DNA of 64,000 nucleotides, from NCBI RefSeq assembly GCF_002575655.3, contig NC_053035.3, positions 380,967,792-381,031,791 on the forward strand. Reading direction: 5' to 3'. Below are positions 55,128 through 64,000 of the stretch, piece by piece. Under the pieces are notes generated by a model that searched no databases, had not been told where the DNA came from, and saw only the letters and a program-made list of their open reading frames with translations. Made by a program: the position numbers and the translations under genes. Position 1 is the first letter of the stretch, and the number at the start of each line of letters is the position of its first letter. Source of the DNA: Aegilops tauschii subsp. strangulata (taxonomy: Eukaryota; Streptophyta; Magnoliopsida; Poales; Poaceae).

Positions 55128-56830
55128 AGATTCACCATCAAGAAGATCCTAAGAGCCTTGGATGGAAAATATGATACTGTGTGCACATTGATCCAAATGA
55201 TGCCCAACTACAAAGATCTCAAGCCTACGGAAGTCATTGGAAGAATTGTTGCTCATGAGATGTGACTTAAGGATAAGGAAGATCTTCACAACAAGTCAAG
55301 TGGTGCTTACAAAGCCTCATGTGATGCTCCCACATCATCAAGTGAGAAACAAATCTTCAATGAAGAATTGAGCCTAATGGTGAAGAACTTCAACAAGTTC
55401 TACAAGAGTAGAAGCAAGGAGAGAAGTTCCAAGTCAAGGTCCTAAAATGACAAAAGATCTTCGAGTCGTGAATGTAATTGCTACAATTGTGGAAGACCCG
55501 GAAACTACTCCAATGAGTGTACGGCTCCCTACAAAAGAAGTGAAGATTCTCCCAAAAGAAGAAGTAGGAGAGAAGAATCACCACCAAGAGAGAGAAGGGG
55601 TAGAGATGATCGTTATGAACGAAGAACCTCTCGGAGAAGCAAGGATTCGGAAAGGAAGGACAAATCATCAAAGAGCAACACAAAACGAAGACATCAAGCT
55701 CATGTTGGTGAATGGGTATCCGGCTCCGACTCCGACCATCACTCCGAAAGAAGTTATCACTCCAACTCCGAATATACTCAAGATGAAGGTGTTGCCGGTC
55801 TAGCACTTGTGTCAACCAACTCCTACGACATATTTGACTCGCTAAATGAAGGAATTGGAAGATGCTTCATGGCCAAGGGTCCAAAGGTAACACACCCGAG
55901 TATGTTGATTTTAATAGTGATGAAGATGATTTGCTAGGAGATGATGATTTACTTGTTGACAACTCTAGTTATGAGAACTATGATGAACTTGCTATTAATC
56001 ATGATAATCAAGATAAAACGAATGACGATGATAAGAAGAAGATTGAGCATCTAACTAAAGAACTAAACACTCTTAAGTTAGCTCATGAAACTACCTTGGA
56101 AGATCATCGAGAACTTTTAAAGACTCATGAGAAGCTATGCTTTGAAAAGCTCAACCTTGAGCAAGAGCATGAGTTCTTAAAAGCAATCAATTATGATCTT
56201 CGCAAGAGAAGTTCTTCTTATATTGCCAAACGTTTACTCTTGTCTACTTACATGCCACAATTAAAATCTAGCAACAAGAACAAGAAAGATTCTTCTTCTA
56301 GTAGTAACAATAATAATGCTAAATCCAATATTGTTACTTCTAGTAGTTCTATTGATTCCACTAATGATTCTCTTAGCCAAGTTACACTTGAGCAAGAAAA
56401 TAGCTTATTGAAGGGAATTATAGAGAAAGGTGTTTACAAGAGCCTTGCCAGAAGTAAGCAATTTGAGGAAATTGTACGCAAGCAAGGAAGGCACCGGAAG
56501 AATCAAGGTGTTGGTTTTGAACGAAAGTTCAATGCCAATGGAGTTGAGTGGGAAGAAGATCAATACCCCAAGGCGAAGTTTGTTCCTCAACAAGAGAAGT
56601 ATGATCCTACTTCCTTCCATGGGACACAAGCTCAAGATGATCTTCCACCACAAGACCACAAGCAAAAAGGCAAGGATAAGTTTCAAGAAGAGATTGATGC
56701 ATTTGAAGAAGCTCCCAAGGCCTTGGTCAAGTGGGTTCCCAAGACTACATCAAGTTCTACTTCATCAAGTACAACTACAACCCCAAGGATTCCCATCAAG
56801 ATGATGTGGATCCCGAAGAAGAAGAACTAG
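55128..56830 (+). pseudogene. gag of element C, second part
   Basis: Reading resumes TIKKILRALDGKYDTVCTL, with stops at 55263 and 55443. An altered zinc knuckle CYNCGRPGNYSNEC has Asn where His is expected (about 55480). An Arg/Ser-rich stretch follows, then a one-base frameshift near 55892, after which 55862-56830 is open: a predicted long coiled coil (KKIEHLTKELNTLKLAHETT) and poly-Ser/Asn. It is much longer than ordinary Copia gags. No protease or pol follows within the window. Confidence 0.75.
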
Positions 56831-57706
56831 AAGAGTTCTTGAGGGTGACTCCGCCAACATACTTCACTCATATCATTTTGGCAAGGACAAGTGCAAACAA
56901 CTTTCACATCATGCACTAGTTCAAGGACTCACAAACCATCTTGTTGGTAAGACAAGGGACAAGGTAACCTAATGCTTTCATGGACATCATCTTGTGTGTA
57001 TATCACTCTATGTCTATGGATATCCTTGTTTGTTCCAGTGGGACTAACCCGTGTAGGTATTGAAAGTGCAACTCACTCCAATGGATTGCGCCGAATGATC
57101 TACATCAACATTGATCGTCCACATCTTCAACACCTACATGAAGTCATCATCGACGAAACCCAAGGTTAGTTCATCCCTCTTAGGGGGGATATCACATCTA
57201 GGGGGAGCTTTACTCTAATCAATTGAGCCAAATCAACTCTAATGGTGTGAACACAACAATGCTTTATGTAAAAGTGGTAACCCCACTTGTGATTAAACGG
57301 TGAGTATGACCTATGATCAAATGTTCTCATTTGACTCCTAAGTCAATATATTCATATATAGATGACCTAGTCATCGCAAATTGCTTGATAGATGCTAGAG
57401 TGTTTGTGCATGCTTTGCCACATATTTCATTTGCCATTTTATTGTGTGAGCATGTTGGATGCATATTTTACTGATTCGAGGACATCCACTTGTTGTTTTG
57501 ATTGTTTGTCCTTTTTCTCTTTTGCCAAGTGGATGTACAAGAATGCCTAAGAACACCCTCTAGCTATATATGCTATTCTCGTCTCAAACTCTATTCATGC
57601 TACATCACAAAGTTTGATCAAGTCAGATTCGAACCACTCTGTCTCAGGAGCACTCGGAGTCCCCGATTTGTCATAGACTTAAACTTCCAAAACCTCTTTG
57701 TGTAAT
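56831..57706 (+). other. Element C region after gag
   Basis: Mostly non-coding. TAGGGGGGATATCACATC and CTAGGGGGAGCTTTAC (57180-57215) are purine-rich runs like those near retroelement borders. A TGAAAGTGCAACT at 57059 copies the first 13 bases of the element C LTR, but the similarity stops there. Confidence 0.4.
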
Positions 57707-58421
57707 TCGGTATGACCGAGTCATCCATTTTGGTCACACTGAGTTCACTAAGTTGATCTAGGTTTTCCATCTCGGTGCAACCGATTTGAACTTTTTGGTC
57801 ACACCGAGTTCGAGTAAACGCTTGCGATTCTGCATCTCGGTGCCACCGAGTTGTTCCACTCAGTCACACCGACAGGGTCGGGATATATATACCCACGGGT
57901 GTGTCCTGCTCTGCCATCTTGGGTCTCTGGATCATCTCCTCGCCGCCAGTGACCTCCCGCCGCTGCTTTCCATCGCCGTCAACGTAAATCTACTCCGCCG
58001 TTGTCGCTGTAGCGAACTCCCGCCGAACTAGGGTATGGGTTCGACTTCTTTGTGCTATTTTCCAACTCCGATTCATAGCACATTGCTTTGCCATGATCTT
58101 TACCATGTATGCAAACAATCTATCCAGAGAAAACTTAATTAGATTAGAATTGAGTTGAAATTTTAGGGTTAGGTCTCCGCCGAACTCATCTCGAACCGAC
58201 CGAGTTGTAGAAATCAGTCTCACCGATTTGGCTTAGGCCATTGCACATGCGCTTTTCGGTCTAACCGAAAACTGCAAATCGGTGTGAACGAGTTCGACTC
58301 TTTGTGAAACCCTAGCAATCTCAGTTCCACCAAACTGTGACTCGGTCTGACCGAGTTCACTAGTTTAGGTTCCAAAAGATTGCTTCGGTATCACCGAGTT
58401 TAACAAATCGGTAGCTCCGAA
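57707..58421 (+). promoter_or_regulatory. Second array of CCGA dyads around an internal TATA box
   Basis: Dyads such as TTCGGTATGACCGAG, TCGGTGCCACCGAG, TCGGTCTAACCGAA, TCGGTCTGACCGAG and TCGGTATCACCGAG occur six times before a TATA box (GGGATATATATACCC, about 57880-57893) and about seven times after it (58188-58420). A CT-rich leader and CCGCCGCTGC follow the TATA box. The motif matches the array in the element C LTR. Confidence 0.55.
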
Positions 58422-58476
58422 ATGCTTTCTGTGGAGAACTAAAACTAAGTTTTTGAGTCATCTGTTTTGCAAAACT

Positions 58477-60211
58477 TGTTGGGGAACGTAGTAATTTCAA
58501 AAAAATTCCTACGCACACGCGAGATCATGGTGATGCATAGCAACGAGAGGGGAGAGTGTTGTCCACGTACCCTCGTAGACCGAAAGCGGAAGCGTTAACA
58601 CAACGCGGTTGATGTAGTCGTACGTCTTCACGATCCGACCGATCAAGTACCGAACGTATGGCACCTCCGAGTTCAGCACACGTTCAGCTCGATGACGTCC
58701 CTCGAACTCCGATCCAACCGAGTGTTGCAGGAGAGTTTCATCAGCACGACGGCGTGGTGACAATGATGATGTTCTACCGACGCAGGGCTTCGCCTAAGCA
58801 CCGCTATGATATTATCGAGGTGTAATATGGTGGAGGGGGGCACCGCACACGGCTAAAAGATCGTTGATCAATTGTGTGTCTAGAGGTGCCCCCTGCCCCC
58901 GTATATAAAGGAGCAAGGGGTGTTCGGCCAGCCAAGGGGAGAGGCGCGCCAGGAGGAGTCCTACTCCTACCGGGAGTAGGACTCCCCCCTTTTCCATGTT
59001 GTACTAGGAGAGAGAGGGGGAAGAGGTGGAGGGGAGGAAGGAAAGGGGGGGCGCCGCCCCCCTCTCCTTGTCCTATTCGGACTGTGGGGGGAGGGGCGTG
59101 CGGCCCTGCCCTGGCCTCCTCTCCTCTCGTCCACTAGGCCCAGTAAGGCCCATTAAGTTACCGGGGGGTTCCGGTAACCTCCCGGTACTCCGGAAAAATC
59201 CCGATTTCACCCGGAACACTTCCGATATCCAAACATAGGCTTCCAGTATATCAATCTTTATGTCTCGACCATTTCGAGACTCCTCGTCATGTCCGTGATC
59301 ACATCCGGGACTCCGAACAACCTTCGGTACATCAATACATATAAACTCATAATATAAATGTCATCGTAACGTTAAGCGTGCGGACCCTACGGGTTCGAGA
59401 ACTATGTAGACATGACCGAGACACCTCTCCGGTCAATAACCAATAGCGGAACCTGGATGCTCATATTGGTTCCCACATATTCTAAGAAGATCTTTATCGG
59501 TCAGACCGCATAACAACATACATTGTTCCCTTTGTCATCGGTATGTTACTTGACCGAGATTCGATCGTTGGTATCTCGATACCTAGTTCAATCTCGTTAC
59601 TGGCAAGTCTCTTTACTCGTTATGTAATACATCATCCCGCAACTAACTCATTAGTTACAATGTTTGCAAGGCTTATAGTGATGTGTATTACTGAGTGGGC
59701 CCAAAGATACCTCTCCAACAATCGGAGTGACAAATCCTAATCTCGAAATACGCCAACCCAACAAGTACCTTTGGAGACACCTGTAGAGCACCTTTATAAT
59801 CACCCAGTTACGTTGTGACGTTTGGTAGCACACAAAGTGTTCCTCCGGTAAACGGGAGTTGCATAATCTCATAGTCATAGGAACATGTATAAGTCATGAA
59901 GAAAGCAATAGCAACATACTAAACGATCGAGTGCTAAGCTAACGGAATGGGTCAAGTCAATCACATCATTCTCCTAATGATGTGATCCCGTTAATCAAAT
60001 GACAACTCATGTCTATGGCTAGGAAACATAACCATCTTTGATCAACGAGCTAGTTAAGTAGAGGCATACTAGTGACACTCTGTTTGTCTATGTATTCACA
60101 CAAGTATTATGTTTCCGGTTAATACAATTCTAGCATGAATAATAAACAATTATCATGATATAAGGAAATAAATAATAACTTTATTATTGCCTCTAGGGAA
60201 TATTTCCTTCA
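58477..60211 (-). repeat. 3' LTR of the Angela-type element
   Basis: 1735 bp. On the minus strand it starts TGAAGGAAATATTCCCTAGA and ends GTTCCCCAACA. TATA CCTTTATATACGGG lies near 58905. It is closely similar to the solo LTR at 20700-22440. Confidence 0.9.
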
Positions 60212-60226
60212 GTCTCCCACTTGCAC
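60212..60226 (-). promoter_or_regulatory. Polypurine tract of the Angela-type element
   Basis: The minus strand reads GTGCAAGTGGGAGAC directly before the LTR start, as in active Copia elements of this group. Confidence 0.75.
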
Positions 60227-60244
60227 TAGAGTCAATAATCTAGA

Positions 60245-63050
60245 TTACACAGTAATGATTCTTACACCAATGGAGTCTTGGTGCTGATCATGTTTTGCTC
60301 GTGGAAGAGGCTTAGTCAACGGGTCTGCAACATTCAGATCCGTATGTATCTTGCAAATTTCTATGTCTCCTACTTGGACTAAATCCCGGATGGAATTGAA
60401 GCGTCTTTTGATGTGCTTGGTTCTTTTGTGAAATCTGGATTCCTTTGCTAAGGCAATTGCACCAGTATTGTCACAAAAGATTTTCATTGGACCCGATGCA
60501 CTAGGTATGACACCTAGATCGGATATGAACTCCTTCATCCAGACTCCTTCATTTGCTGCTTCCGAAGCAGCTATGTACTCCGCTTCACACGTTGATCCCG
60601 CCATGACACTTTGCTTAGAACTGCACCAACTGACAGCTCCACCGTTCAATGTAAACACGTATCCGGTTTGCGATTTAGAATCGTCCGGATCAGTGTCAAA
60701 GCTTGCATCAACGTAACCATTTACGATGAGCTCTTTGTCACCTCCATAAACGAGAAACATATCCTTAGTCCTTTCCAGGTATTTCAGGATGTTCTTGACC
60801 GCTGTCCAGTGACCCACTCCTGGATTACTTTGGTACCTCCCTGCTAAACTTATAGCAAGGCACACATCAGGTCTGGTACACAGCATTGCATACATGATAG
60901 AGCCTATGGCTGAAGCATAGGGAACATCTTTCATCTTCTCTCTATCTTCTGTAGTGGCCGGGCATTGAGTCTTACTCAATCTCACACCTTGTAATACAGG
61001 CAAGATCCCTTTCTTTGCTTGATCCATTTCGAACTTCTTCAAAACTTTGTCAAGGTATGTGCTTTGTGAAAGTCCAATTAAGCGTCTTGATCTATGTCTA
61101 TAGATCTTGATGCCCAATATATATGCAGCTTCACCGAGGTCTTTCATTAAAAAACTCTTATTCAAGTATCCCTTTATGCTATCCAGAAATTCTATATCAT
61201 TTCCAATTAGGAATATGTCATCCACATATAATATCAGAAATGCTACTGAGCTCCCACTCACTTTCTTGTAAATATAGGCTTCTCCAAAAGTCTGTATAAA
61301 ACCAAATGCTTTGATCACACTATCAAAGCATTTATTCCAACTCCGAGAGGCTTGCACCAGTCCATAAATGGATCGCTGGAGCTTGCAGACTTTGTTAGCT
61401 CCCTTTGGATCCACAAAACCTTCTGGTTGCATCATATACAACTCTTCTTCCAGAAATCCATTCAGGAATGCAGTTTTGACATCCATTTGCCAAATTTCAT
61501 AATCATAAAATGCAGCAATTGCTAACATGATTTGGACATACTTAAGCATCGCTATGGGTGAGAAGGTCTCATCGTAGTCAATCCCTTGAACTTGTCAAAA
61601 ACCTTTGGCAACAAGTCGAGCTTTATAGACAGTAACATTACCGTCAGCGTCAGTCTTCTTCTAGAAGATCCATTTATTTTCAATGGTTTGCCGATCATCG
61701 GGCAAGTCAACCAAAGTCCATACTTTGTTCTCATACATCGATCCCATCTCGGATTTCATGGCCTCAAGCCATTTTGCGGAATCTGGGCTCACCATGGCTT
61801 CTTCATAGTTTGTAGGTTCGTCATGGTCTAGTAGCATAACCTCCAGAACAGGATTACCGTACCACTCTGGTGCGGATCTTAATCTGGTTGACCTACGAGG
61901 TTTAGTAATAACTTGATCTGAAGTTTCATGATCATTATCATTAACTTCCTCACTAATTGGTGTAGGTGTCGCAGAAACTGGTTTCTGTGATGATCTACTT
62001 TCCAATAAGGGAGCAGGTACAGTTACCTCATCAAGTTCTACTTTCCTCCCACTCACTTCTATCGAGAGAAACTCCTTCTCTAGAAAGGATCCATTCTTAG
62101 CAACGAATGTCTTGCCTTCGGATCTGTGATAGAAGGTGTACCCAACAGTCTCCTTTGGGTATCCCATGAAGACACATTTCTTCGATTTAGGTTCGAGCTT
62201 ATCAGGTTGAAGTTTCTTCACATAAGCATCGCAACCCCAAACTTTAAGAAATGACAACTTTGGTTTCTTGCCAAACCATAGTTCATAAGGCGTCGTCTCA
62301 ACGGATTTCGATGGTGCCCTATTTAGAGTGAATGCAGCCGTCTCTAAAGCATAACCCCAAAACGATAGCGGTAATTCAGTAAGAGACATCATAGATCGCA
62401 CCATATCTAGTAAAAGTACGATTACGACGTTTGGACACACCATTACGTTGTGGTGTTTCGGGTGGCGTGAGTTGCGAAACTATTCCGCATTGTTTCAAAT
62501 GTACGGCAAACTCGTAACTCAAATATTCTCCTCCACGATCTGATCGTAGAAACTTTATTTTCTTGTTAGGATGATTTGCAACTTCGCTCTGAAATTCTTT
62601 GAACTTTTCAAATGTTTCAGACTTATGTTTCATTAAGTAGATATACCCATATCTGCTCAAATCATCTGTGAAGGTGAGAAAATAACGATATCCGCCACGA
62701 GCCTCAATATTCATCGGACCACATACATCTGTATGTATGATTTCCAACAAATTAGTTGCTCTCTCCATAGTTCCAGAGAACGGTGTTTTAGTCATCTTGC
62801 CCATGAGACATGGTTCGCAAGTACCAAGTGATTCATAATCAAGTGATTCCAAAAGTCCATCATTATGGAGTTTCTTCATGCGCTTTACACCGATATGACC
62901 TAAACGGCAGTGCCACAAATAAGTTGCACTATCATTATCAACTCTGCATCTTTTGGCTTCGACATTATGAATATGTGTGTCACTACTACCGAGATTCATT
63001 AAAAATAGACCACTCTTCAAGGGTGCATGACCATAAAATATATTACTCAT
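60245..63050 (-). pseudogene. Copia pol: integrase, reverse transcriptase, RNase H
   Basis: Reading the minus strand from 63050: a pre-integrase zinc region (YLWHCRLGHIGVKRMKKLH), the integrase core (HTDVCGPMNIEARGGYRYF; FLRSDRGGEYLS), a frameshift near 62440, then the C-terminal part. Reverse transcriptase follows (DVKTAFLNGFLEEELYMMQP; LILYVDDIFLIGND near 61210), then RNase H (YVDASFDTDPDDSKSQTGYV) to a stop at 60245. In-frame stops lie at 61661 and about 61595. Apart from these defects the domains are complete and of normal order. Confidence 0.9.
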
Positions 63051-63074
63051 ATAAATAGAACAACCATTATTCTC

Positions 63075-63401
63075 TTATTTAAATGAATAACCGTCTCGCA
63101 TTAAACAAGATCCAGATATAATGTTCATGCTCAACGCTGGCACCAAATAACAATTATTTAGGTCTAATACTAATCCCGAAGGTAGATGTAGAGGTAGCGT
63201 GCCGACGGCGATCACATCGACTTTGGAACCGTTTCCCACGCGCATCGTCACCTCGTCCTTGGCCAATGTTCGCTTAATCCGTAGTCCCTGTTTCGAGTTG
63301 CAAATATTAGCAACAGAACCAGTATCAAATACCCAGGTGCTACTGCGAGCTCTGGTAAGGTACACATCAATAACATGTATATCACATATACCTTTGTTCA
63401 C
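63075..63401 (-). pseudogene. Copia protease
   Basis: It contains the aspartic protease motif WVFDTGSVANICNSKQ. Stops at 63075 and 63402 separate it from integrase and gag, but all three are in one frame, so each break is a single point mutation in a once-continuous polyprotein. Confidence 0.85.
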
Positions 63402-64000
63402 CTAGCCATCCTTCTTATCCGCCAAATACTTGGGGCAGTTCCGCTTCCAGTGACCAGTCTCCTTGCAGTAGAAGCACTCAGTCTCAGGCTTAGGTCCAGA
63501 TTTGGGTTTCTTCTCCTGAACAACAACTTGCTTGCTGTTCTTCTTGAAGTTCCCCTTCTTCTTCCCTTTGCCCTTTTTCTTGAAACTAGTGGTCTTATTG
63601 ACCATCAACACTTGATGCTCCTTTTTGATTTCTACCTCTGCTGCCTTTAGCATTGCGAAGAGCTCGGGAATTGTCTTATTCATCCCTTGCATGTTATAGT
63701 TCATCACGAAGCTCTTGTAGCTTGGTGGCAGTGATTGAAGAATTCTGTCAATGACGCTATCATCCGGAAGATTAACTCCCAGTTGAATCAAGTGATTGTT
63801 ATACCCAGACATTTTGAGTATATGCTCACTGACAGAACTATTCTATTCCATCTTGCAGCTGTAGAACTTCTTGGAGACTTCATATCTCTCAATCCGGGCA
63901 TTTGCTTGAAATATTAACTTCAACTCCTGGAACATCTCATATGCTCCATGACGTTCAAAACGTTGTTGAAGACCCAGTTCTAAGCCGTAAAGCATGGCAC
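63402..64000 (-). pseudogene. Copia gag, N-terminus beyond the window
   Basis: The frame runs to the window edge with LELGLQQRFERHGAYEMFQE, an in-frame TAG at 63843, then a Lys-rich segment and the zinc knuckle CFYCKETGHWKRNC near 63440-63480. It is followed by a stop at 63402. Confidence 0.88.

Larger units (their letters stand above)
58477..64000 (-). mobile_element. BARE1/Angela/WIS-type Copia retrotransposon, 3' part
   Basis: Minus-strand element whose 3' LTR is 58477-60211 and whose gag reaches the window edge at 64000. The 5' LTR and primer site lie outside. The layout on the minus strand is gag, protease, integrase, reverse transcriptase, RNase H, purine tract, LTR, the Copia order. 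The outer flank of the 3' LTR is AAACT (58472-58476). It is inserted in DNA that follows the gag of element C. Confidence 0.9.

Noticed and set aside
57059..57071. TGAAAGTGCAACT as the start of the 3' LTR of element C
   Set aside because: Only 13 bases match the 5' LTR. The following sequence diverges at once and no purine tract precedes it.
1..64000. CRISPR arrays, tRNA or rRNA genes, organelle insertions
   Set aside because: No regularly spaced direct repeats of CRISPR type, no tRNA-like cloverleaf with conserved boxes, and no rRNA or plastid/mitochondrial gene sequence were recognised on reading. A dedicated search (tRNAscan-SE, Rfam) was not possible.

Overview
The window is nuclear DNA from a large-genome grass, most likely Triticeae (wheat, Aegilops, barley or a relative). 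Signs of this are a BARE1/Angela/WIS-type Copia LTR present twice, Stowaway and Tourist MITEs, giant Gypsy LTRs, GC-rich grass-style coding remnants and a deep nest of retrotransposons. There is no bacterial, organellar or viral backbone, no rRNA or tRNA gene and no CRISPR array. About three quarters is LTR-retrotransposon DNA. Almost every reading frame I recognise carries stops or frameshifts. The clear exception is a small intact AP2/ERF-domain gene at 38169-38726.

Left arm (1-8081): gene remnants and small DNA elements. It holds an F-box/DUF295-like pseudogene (45-627), short Helitron-like elements, an unrecognised gene fragment, Stowaway and Tourist-type MITEs, a broken minus-strand gene with a TATA box (about 4960-5688), and a 3'-5' exonuclease-like pseudogene cut off at 8081 by an LTR insertion.

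Central nest (8082-36494): a Gypsy-type host element (here 'element A') survives as islands at 8082-9781, 20650-20699, 22441-22668, 27561-27696 and 33431-34285. Four insertions interrupt it: a chromodomain Gypsy element (9782-20649, LTRs of about 2.7 kb, flanks TGACT/CGACT); an Angela-type solo LTR (20700-22440, TSD CCGTC); a 4.9-kb non-autonomous element (22669-27560, flanks CTACT/CTAAT); and a Tat-family solo LTR (27697-33430, TSD AGTCC). The last is itself split by a 4.8-kb solo LTR (27822-32655, TSD CCAAG). A pol-less Tat-like fragment and one more LTR close the nest.

Gene island (36495-44505): a Stowaway element, an E2F-like site beside possible first-exon sequence, the AP2/ERF gene, coding-like exons of an unknown coiled-coil gene, Helitron-like copies including a head-to-head pair, two further MITEs and a GT/GA-rich tract. 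It ends in promoter-like DNA cut by an LTR.

Right nest (44506-64000): element C (LTR 44506-46139 and a gag of the UBN2 type found in Copia elements) contains a full-length Tat-lineage Gypsy element (46605-55127, exact TSD AGATT). This has an archaeal-type second RNase H, a 5-unit minisatellite and, antisense between pol and the 3' LTR, a B3-domain gene with its own TATA box. Downstream of the element C gag, an Angela element on the minus strand (58477 to beyond the window) has a near-complete but stop-ridden gag-pol. The most interesting signals are the antisense B3 gene, the arrays of TCGGT-N3/4-ACCGA dyads around two TATA boxes, and the AP2/ERF gene beside a Helitron-like terminus.
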